NCBI RefSeq assembly: GCF_003385895.1
Contig: NZ_QRDQ01000007.1
Span: forward strand, 310,001 to 374,000
From: Flavobacterium cutihirudinis
GTDB taxonomy: Bacteria; Bacteroidota; Bacteroidia; Flavobacteriales; Flavobacteriaceae
Reading direction: 5' to 3'
DNA: 64,000 nt
A program made the translations under genes and the position numbers. Of the stretch, positions 54,275 to 64,000 are shown piece by piece; the stretch's first letter is position 1; each line of letters starts with the position of its first letter. The notes beneath the pieces were generated by a model. The model ran no database searches. It saw nothing but the letters and a program-made list of their open reading frames with translations, and had not been told where the DNA came from.

Positions 54275-54282
54275 CAAATATA
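54275..54282 (-). promoter_or_regulatory. Bacteroidota -7 box of lacI
   Basis: On the minus strand TATATTTG, full match to TANNTTTG, 5 bp before the lacI ATG. It would give a near-leaderless message. No TTG element at the standard distance was found. Confidence 0.5.
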
Positions 54283-54329
54283 GAAACTTTGATTTAATTA
54301 TAAGAAAAAAAAACACCGAAATATAATTG

Positions 54330-54412
54330 TGTGCTCGAGAACATTATTTTGGTGTGTTCGAGCACATTTTTTGGTTTTTTCTTGTTTTATCAAAATATAA
54401 TATATAGTTTCG
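54330..54412 (+). promoter_or_regulatory. LacI-type double operator and promoter, copy 3 (sugar kinase operon)
   Basis: Plus-strand order: TGTGCTCGAGAACA (54330-54343), 9 bp, TGTGTTCGAGCACA (54353-54366), 15 bp, TTG (54382-54384), 20 bp, TAGTTTCG (54405-54412). Same sequences as copies 1 and 2 but turned to face the plus-strand genes. Transcription start near 54418, about 80 nt before the GTG of the kinase gene. It also lies upstream of lacI, so it could set lacI expression. Confidence 0.92.
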
Positions 54413-54500
54413 TGGAATCAAAACCCAAAAAGTAAAACAAATTTATAATCAATTTATATTGTAGTTTATTGAATTACAATGTTTTAATGCAAATTTTTAA

Positions 54501-55592
54501 GTGAAAGAAATTACTTCATTAGCCCCCGGTCGTACATGTCTCTTTGGAGACCATCAGGACTATTTAGGACTGCCTGTTATAGCCTGTGCTATAAATCGAA
54601 ATATAAAACTAACTGCTAAGCAAAATAACACACACAATTTCGTTATTAATATGATTGATATTGACGAAGTTCGTATTATTGATATCAATGCTACTTTTGA
54701 AGAATTGGAACCGCGTGATTATTTTGCGTCTTCCTTACGTGTATTACGCAGATATGGCTGTATCCCAACTGTTGGATATGATATTACTATTACAGGCGAT
54801 ATTCCGATCAATTCAGGAACGTCGAGTTCTTCTGCATTATTAATGGCCTGGATTCGATTTTTGATTGATGCCTTTGGTGTAAATCATGAAGTGACGCCAG
54901 AACTTCTTTCAAAATTAGGATACGAATCGGAAGTTTTAGAGCACGGGGAACCAGGCGGAATGATGGATCATTTTAGTATAGGTGTCGGGAATATTGTTCA
55001 TATTAATACAAAAATGCCTTTTTCTTTTAATGTAATAGGAACTCAGTTAAAAGGTTTAATTACTGGAGTTTCTGGTGTGCCTAAAGAAACTATTGGATTA
55101 ATAGGTGAGTTGAAAGGAAATGCTTTAATGGCAATTGATCTTGTAAAACTAAATTATCCTGCTTTTGATTTGAATACATCAGAAATTCAGGATTTGGATA
55201 AATACCGAAATTGCCTTCCGGATCGTTTGATTCCATATTTTGAAGCGGCAATTAAAAATTATCATTATACAAAAGAAGCCTTAAAAGAGTTTGAAAAACC
55301 AGTTTTAGATCTTAAAAAAATTGGAAGTCTTATGAATGGGCATCATGAAGTATTACGTGATTTACTAAAAATCACAGTTCCAAGAATCGATGCAATGATA
55401 AATGCTGCTTTAAGAGCTGGAGCTTACGGCGCAAAAATCGTAGGTTCAGGCGGTGGCGGAAGCATTGTGGTTATTGCAGATCCTGCAAAAGAAAATGAGG
55501 TAATAGAGGCTATCTTAGCCGCTGGAGCACAAGAAGCGTATGCTGTTACGGTTGATCCTGGGGTGAGAATTATTGAAAATACAGAAATTTAA
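54501..55592 (+). CDS. GHMP-family sugar kinase (galactokinase/GalNAc-kinase-like)
   Basis: 363 aa with a GTG start. GHMP motifs: APGRTCLFGDHQDYLGLPVIACAI (a variant of the galactokinase signature GRVNLIGEHTDY), the ATP loop INSGTSSSSALLMAW, and a C-terminal GAYGAKIVGSGGGGS. It should phosphorylate a sugar at C1 with ATP. Being followed 9 bp later by a nucleotidyltransferase gene, it likely makes a sugar-1-phosphate such as Gal-1-P or GalNAc-1-P from digested glycan. First gene of the catabolic operon. Confidence 0.85.
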   Translation: MKEITSLAPGRTCLFGDHQDYLGLPVIACAINRNIKLTAKQNNTHNFVINMIDIDEVRIIDINATFEELEPRDYFASSLRVLRRYGCIPTVGYDITITGDIPINSGTSSSSALLMAWIRFLIDAFGVNHEVTPELLSKLGYESEVLEHGEPGGMMDHFSIGVGNIVHINTKMPFSFNVIGTQLKGLITGVSGVPKETIGLIGELKGNALMAIDLVKLNYPAFDLNTSEIQDLDKYRNCLPDRLIPYFEAAIKNYHYTKEALKEFEKPVLDLKKIGSLMNGHHEVLRDLLKITVPRIDAMINAALRAGAYGAKIVGSGGGGSIVVIADPAKENEVIEAILAAGAQEAYAVTVDPGVRIIENTEI

Positions 55593-55601
55593 AAAATTAA
55601 T

Positions 55602-56483
55602 ATGCACAACAATTTAGTTATTCTGGCAGGAGGAGCATCTTCCCGAATGAAAAAAGAAGCAATTTTGGACAATTTATCGCCAGAAGAAATTGCACAGGCG
55701 AACGAAAGAAGTAAGGGTTTAATTGGCGTTGGCGCAAGCGGAAGACCTCTTTTGGATTATCTTTTGTGGAATGCGAAAAAAGCAGGCTATGAAAATATCT
55801 ATATTATTATAGGAGAACAAGGTGAATTGTTTAAGGAGTTTTACGGAAGTGAAATGGAAAATAATGATTTTCATGGTCTAAATATTTCATTTGCTGTTCA
55901 ATATATTCCGGAAGGAAGAGTTAAGCCATTTGGTACGGCAGACGCATTGTTTCAGGCTGTTGAGCAATATCCGGAACTGAACTCACAGTTCTATTCAGTT
56001 TGTAATAGTGATAATTTATATTCGGCTGAAGCTTTACGTGCGCTGAGAGAAACCGAAAGCCCTAACGCATTTATCAGTTATGATCGTGATGCAATGGAAT
56101 TTCCTTCTGAAAGAATTTCGCGCTTTGCTATTGCAAAATTAGATGCAAATAATCAGCTTTTGGATATTCTGGAAAAACCTTCAGAGGATGTTTTAGAACA
56201 GTATAAAGATTCAGAAGGAAAAATCAGAGTGAGTATGAATGCTTTTAAATTTAATGGTAAAACATTATACACGCATCTTAAAAATTGTCCGGTTCATCCT
56301 GAGCGTGATGAAAAAGAATTGCCTACTGTACTTTTGAATTCGGTGAAAGAAAACCCGAATACTACTGTCGGAATTCCATTTTCTGAGCACGTTCCAGACT
56401 TAACTGCTAAGGAAGATATTGCCGAAGTAAAAACATATTTGGCAAAATATTACCCTGATTTAAACTGGAATAGCAAAAATTAA
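55602..56483 (+). CDS. Sugar nucleotidyltransferase (NDP-sugar pyrophosphorylase)
   Basis: 293 aa, Rossmann-like NTP_transferase. The start NLVILAGGASSRMKKE is the nucleotide-binding GGxxxRM loop, VCNSDNLYSAEALRAL is the metal-binding region, and MNAFKFNG lies in the sugar-binding part. It joins a sugar-1-phosphate and an NTP into NDP-sugar and pyrophosphate. The pairing with the GHMP kinase is typical of salvage routes (kinase, then uridylyl- or guanylyl-transfer). The actual nucleotide is not clear. Confidence 0.83.
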   Translation: MHNNLVILAGGASSRMKKEAILDNLSPEEIAQANERSKGLIGVGASGRPLLDYLLWNAKKAGYENIYIIIGEQGELFKEFYGSEMENNDFHGLNISFAVQYIPEGRVKPFGTADALFQAVEQYPELNSQFYSVCNSDNLYSAEALRALRETESPNAFISYDRDAMEFPSERISRFAIAKLDANNQLLDILEKPSEDVLEQYKDSEGKIRVSMNAFKFNGKTLYTHLKNCPVHPERDEKELPTVLLNSVKENPNTTVGIPFSEHVPDLTAKEDIAEVKTYLAKYYPDLNWNSKN

Positions 56484-56528
56484 CAAAACTTTCATATCTA
56501 AATTAGAAATTAAGGAAATTTAATGTAC

Positions 56529-56536
56529 TACTTTTG
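56529..56536 (+). promoter_or_regulatory. Possible internal promoter before the sugar transporter
   Basis: TACTTTTG is a full TANNTTTG match in the 167-bp gap before the MFS gene. There is no operator copy and no clear -33 element, so it may be a weak constitutive entry. Confidence 0.4.
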
Positions 56537-56650
56537 TTTTGCAAAAAAAATGCAGATATTTGCATAAATTACGCAATCAATAATAAAAGTGTTGATTCTA
56601 ATTTAGATTTGGAGGAAAAATAAATCTATAAACCAATCAACCCAAAAATT

Positions 56651-58024
56651 ATGACAACCATTCAAAGTACATTAGAAGTAGAGAAAAAGAGCGCCATCGT
56701 CCCGATGGTGATTTTAACTTTATTGTTTTTTATCCTAGGATTTGTAACCTGGCTGAACGGGCCATTAATTCCGTTTTTTGAATTAGCTTGCGAATTAACT
56801 TCTTCTCAGGCGTATTTTGTGACTTTTGCATTTTACATTGCTTATTTCGTTATGGCGATTCCTTCGTCTTATATTATTGAAAAAGTGGGCTATAAAAACG
56901 GAATCTCGCTTGGATTACTAATAATCGCAGCTGGAGCTTTTATGTTTTATCCTGCAGCTTCAAGCCGAACTTTTCTTTTGTTTTTAATAGCATTATTTAT
57001 AATGGGAACTGGTTTAGCGGTTCTGCAAACTGCTGCAAATCCTTATGTTGTAGTAATTGGACCGAGAGAAAGCGCAGCGGCAAGAATCAGTGTTTTAGGA
57101 ATTGCAAATAAATTGGCCGGATTTGTGGCGCCAATTGTACTTACAGTTTTGGTTTTGTCTAATATGCAAGACTTTACAGCAGATAAAATTGCTTTGATGG
57201 ATGAAGTGTCAAAAACAAATGCCTTAAATTCACTTGCATTGCAATTACAAAGACCGTATCTTTATATGGGATTGATTATTACGGTTTTAGCTCTGTTAGT
57301 GAAATTTTCTCCTTTACCGGAAATTGATTTGGATGAGGACGGAAATGTAACGCATTTAAATATTTTCAAGCAAATTAAAAACGCATTTAAATATCCGCAA
57401 TTAGTTTTAGGGGTAATTACTTTAATGTTGTATTTATCAGCCGAAGTTTTAGCCGGAGATTCAATTGGTGCTTTTGGAAAACAATTAGGAGTTTATGGAA
57501 GTGAAGGAAACTTTTACTTAAAACTAACTTCGTTTACTATGTCAACAATGGTAATTGGATATATTCTTGGAATTGTATTGATTCCTAAATATGTGTCGCA
57601 GGTTTTAGCTTTAAAAGTTTCAGGAATTCTTGGTTTAATATTGGTTGTGGCAATTGTAGTGGTTTCGCCAAAAATAATGATTGCATTGCCTGGAACTCCA
57701 AATATTCCTTTAGTGATTCTTTTAGTAGCACTTTTAGGGTTGGCAAATGCTTTGTGTTGGCCGGCGATCTGGCCAATGGCTTTGCAGGATTTAGGAGGAT
57801 ATACAAAGATTGGAAGTGCAATTTTGATTATGGGAATTATTGGTGGTGCAGTCTTCCCGTTGTTTTACGGAATGATCACTGAAAGTATAAATGCTGCAAA
57901 TGTTGCAAAAAATATGCAAGACGTTTCAAGAAGTGGTAATCAGCTTGCGTATTTAATGTTGTTGCCATCATATGCCATGATTTTGTTTTATGCTGCAAAA
58001 GGGCATAAGTACAGAAAATGGTAA
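56651..58024 (+). CDS. FHS-family sugar/H+ symporter (GluP/NagP-like)
   Basis: 457 aa with twelve membrane helices of the MFS fold. It matches the glucose/galactose and N-acetylglucosamine transporters of Bacteroidota: LFFILGFVTWLNGPLIPFFELACELTSSQAYFV and GTGLAVLQTAANPYVVVIGP. It should bring free hexose or N-acetylhexosamine over the inner membrane. Next gene nagB-like begins 32 bp later. Confidence 0.87.
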   Translation: MTTIQSTLEVEKKSAIVPMVILTLLFFILGFVTWLNGPLIPFFELACELTSSQAYFVTFAFYIAYFVMAIPSSYIIEKVGYKNGISLGLLIIAAGAFMFYPAASSRTFLLFLIALFIMGTGLAVLQTAANPYVVVIGPRESAAARISVLGIANKLAGFVAPIVLTVLVLSNMQDFTADKIALMDEVSKTNALNSLALQLQRPYLYMGLIITVLALLVKFSPLPEIDLDEDGNVTHLNIFKQIKNAFKYPQLVLGVITLMLYLSAEVLAGDSIGAFGKQLGVYGSEGNFYLKLTSFTMSTMVIGYILGIVLIPKYVSQVLALKVSGILGLILVVAIVVVSPKIMIALPGTPNIPLVILLVALLGLANALCWPAIWPMALQDLGGYTKIGSAILIMGIIGGAVFPLFYGMITESINAANVAKNMQDVSRSGNQLAYLMLLPSYAMILFYAAKGHKYRKW

Positions 58025-58056
58025 TTAAAAAGATAAAAACAAAAAAATAATATATC

Positions 58057-59985
58057 ATGTTAAGAAGTAAAATCGACAAAGCAACAGGTTTCGAAAAACG
58101 ATTCGAAAACATCAATACGGTTGTTTTTGAAAACTCAACTGAAGCTTCAAAAGAAGTAGCGCAGGAAATTGCAGCTTTAATAAAAGAAAAACAAAATGAA
58201 GGAAAACCATGTATTCTAGGCTTAGCTACAGGTTCTTCTCCAAAAGGTTTGTATGCTGAATTAGTGCGTCTTCACAAAGAGGAAGGATTGAGTTTTAAAA
58301 ACGTAATTAGTTTTAACTTGGATGAATATTATCCAATGGAACCAAATTCAATCAACAGTTATGTTCGTTTTATGAAAGAACTTTTGTTTGATCATGTCGA
58401 TATTTTACCAGAAAACGCTCATGTTCCTGACGGACTTTTGACAAAAGAACAAATTGCAGATTATTGCCACGAATACGAAGCTAAAATCGAAGCTTTAGGC
58501 GGAATCGATTTGCAAATTCTTGGAATTGGAGGTAACGGACACATCGGTTTTAACGAATCTGGTTCACTTCAAAACTCTAAAACTCGTTTGGTGGCATTAG
58601 ATCATATTACGAGAGTTGCTGCAAGTAAAGATTTCTTTGGTTTGAATAATACGCCAAGAACTGCAATTACGCTTGGAGTTAAAAAAATCATGGAAGCTAA
58701 ACGTGTAATTTTATTAGCTTGGGGTGAAGGAAAAGCGAATATTGTAAAAAGATCTGTTGAGGATGAAGTTACAAATAGAGTTCCTGCTTCATTTTTGCAA
58801 GAGCATAACAATGCAGTTTTTATTTTAGATAAAGAAGCTTCTTCAAAATTAACGAGAATCAACAAACCTTGGTTGGTTGAAAAAATCGTTTGGACAGATA
58901 AATTAACTCGTAAAGCGGTTTTAGGATTAGCATTAGACCTTAAAAAACCAATTTTAATGCTTACTGATGCGGATTATATCGAAAACGGAATGAGCGATTT
59001 ATTAGCAGATTCTGGTCCGGCATATGATATTAATATTAAGATATTCAATAAATTACAAAATACAATTACTGGGTGGCCAGGTGGAAAACCAAATTCAGAC
59101 GATACTAATCGTCCGGAAAGAGCTGAACCTGCTAAAAAACGTGTATTGATTTTTAGTCCGCATCCTGATGATGATATTATTAGTATGGGAGGAACTTTCA
59201 TGCGTCTGCAAGAGCAAGGACATGAAGTACACGTAGCCTACCAAACTTCTGGAAATATTGCTGTTGCTGATGATGAGGCGCTTCGTTTTGCAAGATTCGT
59301 GATTGATTATAACGAGAAATTCGGAATCAAAAGTGAGCAGGCAGATGATATTTACAAAAAAGCTGAAGCATTCTTGCAGAACAAAAAGAACAGCGAAATA
59401 GATATTCCTGAAGTTCGTTACATTAAAGGTTTAATTAGAAAAGGTGAGGCGAGAGCAACAAGTTATTTTGTTGGTTTGCCAGACGAGCAAATTCACTTTA
59501 TGGAATTGCCTTTCTATGAAACTGGAACAATCGAGAAAAAACCAATTGGAGCAGAAGATATTCAGTTGACAGTTGATTTAATTGAAAAAATTAAACCACA
59601 CCAAATTTATGCTGCTGGAGATTTAGCAGATCCACACGGAACACACAAAGTTTGTTTGGACGCGATTTTTGAAGCTGTAAAAGTTTTAAAACCAAAAGAA
59701 TTCATGAACGACTGTTGGTTATGGTTGTACCGTGGAGCTTGGCAGGAATGGGGAATTGACGAAGTAGAAATGGCAGTTCCAATGAGCCCTGATCAGGTTT
59801 TGGCAAAACGTCACGGAATCTTCAAACACCAATCTCAGAAAGATGGTGTTGTTTTTCAGGGAACTGACGCAAGAGAGTTCTGGCAAAGGGCTGAAGACAG
59901 AAACAGAGAAACAGCTGAATTGTATCACCAATTAGGTTTGGCAACATACGCAGCTATGGAAGCTTTCGTGAGATGGCATTATTAA
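58057..59985 (+). CDS. Glucosamine-6-phosphate deaminase fused to a PIG-L/LmbE deacetylase-like domain
   Basis: 642 aa. NagB half (about 20-270) with ISFNLDEYY (Asp89), LGIGGNGHIGFNE (His162, Glu167), the catalytic pattern of NagB. Second half (about 360-600) is LmbE-like with the zinc motif HPDDD (369-373) and a distal HGTH. NagB turns GlcN-6-P into fructose-6-P and ammonia; LmbE enzymes remove N-acetyl groups. Both in one protein could take GlcNAc-6-P all the way, which fits the lack of a nagA here. The fusion is known in Bacteroidota; the deacetylase role is inference. Confidence 0.88.
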   Translation: MLRSKIDKATGFEKRFENINTVVFENSTEASKEVAQEIAALIKEKQNEGKPCILGLATGSSPKGLYAELVRLHKEEGLSFKNVISFNLDEYYPMEPNSINSYVRFMKELLFDHVDILPENAHVPDGLLTKEQIADYCHEYEAKIEALGGIDLQILGIGGNGHIGFNESGSLQNSKTRLVALDHITRVAASKDFFGLNNTPRTAITLGVKKIMEAKRVILLAWGEGKANIVKRSVEDEVTNRVPASFLQEHNNAVFILDKEASSKLTRINKPWLVEKIVWTDKLTRKAVLGLALDLKKPILMLTDADYIENGMSDLLADSGPAYDINIKIFNKLQNTITGWPGGKPNSDDTNRPERAEPAKKRVLIFSPHPDDDIISMGGTFMRLQEQGHEVHVAYQTSGNIAVADDEALRFARFVIDYNEKFGIKSEQADDIYKKAEAFLQNKKNSEIDIPEVRYIKGLIRKGEARATSYFVGLPDEQIHFMELPFYETGTIEKKPIGAEDIQLTVDLIEKIKPHQIYAAGDLADPHGTHKVCLDAIFEAVKVLKPKEFMNDCWLWLYRGAWQEWGIDEVEMAVPMSPDQVLAKRHGIFKHQSQKDGVVFQGTDAREFWQRAEDRNRETAELYHQLGLATYAAMEAFVRWHY

Positions 59986-60277
59986 AAAGTCTCAGTTTGC
60001 AGTGCTAGTTACAAGACTGTGACTGAAATCTGTGACTGAAAACTTTTTGACATAATATTTTTGAAGCAGGAGGAGAGGATTTTTATATTCTTTTTTCTTG
60101 CTTCTTTTTTTTGTTTAATTTCTAAGTTGTTGAGATGCGAAGGTTCTAAGTTTTTTAATTTATATAATCCTTTTAATCTGTGGCAAAAAGAAAAAATAAA
60201 TGATAGTTTTGTATGCAATTGAGGCAGAAAGGTAGCATAAAGTCTTTCCTCTTGCTTCTTTCTTCTACAAGAAAACT

Positions 60278-60514
60278 ATGGATCAAGACAAAAAACTTCT
60301 TATAAAATTAGCACACACCAAAATGCCTTTCGGGAAATACGAAGGTCGTTTTTTAATCGATTTACCGGAATATTATGTGGTCTGGTATCATAACAAAGGT
60401 TTTCCAAAAGGAGAATTAGGTCAGCAATTGCAGCTTATTTATGAACTAAAATTAAATGGTTTAGAAGAATTGATTCGCAATATTAAGAAGCAATACCCGA
60501 AACCTGTTAAATAG
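60278..60514 (+). CDS. DUF3820 small protein
   Basis: 78 aa, cytoplasmic. It fits the DUF3820 pattern: MPFGKYEGRFLIDLPEYYVVWYHNKGFPKGELGQQL. This short domain is sometimes attached to exonucleases, so nucleic-acid work is possible, but function is unknown. Single gene. Confidence 0.8.
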   Translation: MDQDKKLLIKLAHTKMPFGKYEGRFLIDLPEYYVVWYHNKGFPKGELGQQLQLIYELKLNGLEELIRNIKKQYPKPVK

Positions 60515-62537
<2,023 letters not shown>

Positions 62538-62616
62538 TAATTAATTCTAAGAAGTTGTAACATTCGCGTAAAACGCATAACTAATTACCTTCAACGAATA
62601 ACTTTTTTAAATAATA

Positions 62617-64000
62617 ATGGAAGAAAAAAAATTAGATCTTAATTCAATCATTGGTTTTGTATTGATATTTGGAATTTTGGTTTGGATTATGTACCAAAAC
62701 CAGCCTTCTGAGAAAGAGATTGCTGCTGAAAAAGCCAAGAAAGAATTAGTTGCTAAACAAGAAGCTCAAGCAAAAGCGGATAAAACTAAAACTGCTGTTT
62801 TGCCAGTTGCTGCTGCAACTCCAGGTGACACAGTTCAATTGGCTCAATTGCAAAAAACATTAGGCGGTTTTGCTTATTCTGCAACACTTCCTTCTGCAAA
62901 AGAAGCTTTTACAACAATCGAAAATGAAAAGATTAAGCTAAAAATTGCTAACAAAGGTGGTTACATTGTTGAAGCAACTTTAAAAGAATTTGAAAGATTT
63001 AAAAAAGGTTCAGGACAATTAGTTGAGTTAATTAAAGACAATAATTCAAACTTAAATTTACAACTGCTTACAACTGATAACAGAACTTTAAATTCTAAAG
63101 ATTTATACTTCGAACCAACGTTAGAAAAAATTGGTGCAGATCAGGTTTTATCTATGCGTTTGAAAGCTGGAGCTAACGAATTTTTAGAATACAAATATAT
63201 TTTAAAGCCAAACGATTATTTAGTTGGTTTTGATATACGTTCTCAAGGATTGAACAGAGTTTTAAATTCGGCTAAACCAATTGATTTACAGTGGGATTTA
63301 AAAACATACCGTAATGAGAAAAGTATTGCTTATGAAAACCGTTATGGGCAAATTGATTTCAAATACGAGGATTCAAAATACAATAACGTAAGTTCACACG
63401 GACAAGGAAAAGAAGAAACTCCTGAGAAAGTTAGTTTTGTGGCTTTTAAACAACATTTCTTTACTACAATTTTATCGACAGAAAAACCTTTTGAAACTTC
63501 AAAATTACAATCTGATGATTTAGTTAAGGACGAAAAAATCGATACCGTTTTTACAAAACAGTTTAGAGCTAATTTGCCTTTAGCATTTACAAACGGTGAG
63601 ATCGATTACAAAATGAGCTTATATATGGGTCCTGCGGACTATAAAACATTAAAAGCTTACGATAAAAATTTCGAAAAAATCATTCCATTAGGATGGGGAA
63701 TTTTCGGATGGATCAACAAATGGATTTTCATTCCGTTATTCGGATTCTTAAGTTCAACAATTGGATTATCATTAGGAATTGCAATTATCATTTTTACTAT
63801 AATGATCAAATTGGCAATGTCGCCAATTACTTATAAGTCATTCTTGTCTCAGGCTAAAATGAAAGTTTTAAGACCTGATATTACAGAGTTGGGAGAAAAA
63901 TACAAAAAAGACCCAATGAAGAAACAACAGGAAACAATGAAATTGTACAATAAAGCAGGTGTAAACCCAATGGCAGGATGTATTCCGGCTTTGATTCAGC
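62617..64000 (+). CDS. yidC: Membrane protein insertase YidC, 5' part
   Basis: The frame is open from ATG 62617 to the end of the window, about 461 codons, so the C-terminal helices are missing. Seen: N-terminal membrane helix (SIIGFVLIFGILVWIMYQN), a long Lys/Ala-rich then beta-rich periplasmic domain (about 65-350), and the start of the conserved core (GWINKWIFIPLFGFL, LAMSPITYKSFLSQAKMK, GVNPMAGCIPALIQ). YidC inserts proteins into the inner membrane with or without Sec. Confidence 0.95.
   Translation, partial: MEEKKLDLNSIIGFVLIFGILVWIMYQNQPSEKEIAAEKAKKELVAKQEAQAKADKTKTAVLPVAAATPGDTVQLAQLQKTLGGFAYSATLPSAKEAFTTIENEKIKLKIANKGGYIVEATLKEFERFKKGSGQLVELIKDNNSNLNLQLLTTDNRTLNSKDLYFEPTLEKIGADQVLSMRLKAGANEFLEYKYILKPNDYLVGFDIRSQGLNRVLNSAKPIDLQWDLKTYRNEKSIAYENRYGQIDFKYEDSKYNNVSSHGQGKEETPEKVSFVAFKQHFFTTILSTEKPFETSKLQSDDLVKDEKIDTVFTKQFRANLPLAFTNGEIDYKMSLYMGPADYKTLKAYDKNFEKIIPLGWGIFGWINKWIFIPLFGFLSSTIGLSLGIAIIIFTIMIKLAMSPITYKSFLSQAKMKVLRPDITELGEKYKKDPMKKQQETMKLYNKAGVNPMAGCIPALIQ

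Noticed and set aside
60009..60218. Open frame of 69 codons on the minus strand after the NagB fusion gene
   Set aside because: Low-complexity Lys/Leu-rich product in an AT-rich gap (59986-60277) with no family resemblance; nothing else is seen there.

Overview
The window looks like a chromosome segment of a Flavobacterium-type member of the Bacteroidota. The evidence is low-GC DNA, SusC/SusD proteins, the gliding-motility lipoprotein gene gldI, cyclophilin-FKBP fusion proteins, and promoters carrying the Bacteroidota -7 box (TANNTTTG). All assignments come from reading motifs and remembered family features. No database search was run.

Left part (1-29.2 kb), housekeeping and envelope genes. 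The window opens in the end of a curli-type secretion locus: partial csgE, then csgF, csgG and a lipoprotein. Next come purM, small hypothetical genes, a GNAT acetyltransferase, an M61 peptidase, and a run of minus-strand membrane and stress genes (sterol-desaturase-like, GlsB-like, aquaporin, DoxX-like, EamA). An immunophilin cluster follows (two cyclophilin-FKBP fusions, gldI, a DHH phosphoesterase), then a CLC-type channel or antiporter, RidA, and the CbpA/CbpM chaperone pair. guaA, two LysM proteins and an OsmC protein close this part.

Centre (29.3-60.0 kb), a large polysaccharide/glycoprotein utilization locus (PUL). One long minus-strand operon runs susC-susD-arylsulfotransferase-dihaem cytochrome c-GH123-like protein-DUF5107/TPR-M60 peptidase-M1 aminopeptidase-GH110. 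Next to it is a second unit, DUF3472-GH109. A LacI-family regulator gene lies to the right, and a plus-strand catabolic operon diverges from it: GHMP sugar kinase, nucleotidyltransferase, FHS-family sugar transporter, and a NagB-PIG-L fusion. GH109 and GH110 are the families that remove alpha-GalNAc (blood group A type) and alpha-1,3-Gal (blood group B type), and M60 peptidases attack mucin-like O-glycoproteins. The locus therefore looks built to strip and eat animal-type O-glycans and their peptide carrier.

The strongest new signal is a control cassette of about 84 bp found three times: before susC, before DUF3472-GH109, and between lacI and the kinase gene. Each copy holds two 14-bp palindromes centred on CG (consensus TGTGCTCGAGCACA), 23 bp apart centre to centre. 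Then, at fixed spacing, come a TTG element, 20 bp, and TAGTTTCG. This predicts one LacI-family regulon joining glycan uptake, extracellular digestion and cytoplasmic sugar catabolism. Both operators lie upstream of the -33 element, which suggests activation or looping rather than simple occlusion.

Right end (60.0-64.0 kb): a DUF3820 gene, pyrG and a truncated yidC. I saw no tRNA, rRNA, CRISPR array, insertion sequence or phage gene. Several intergenic palindromic repeats are present.
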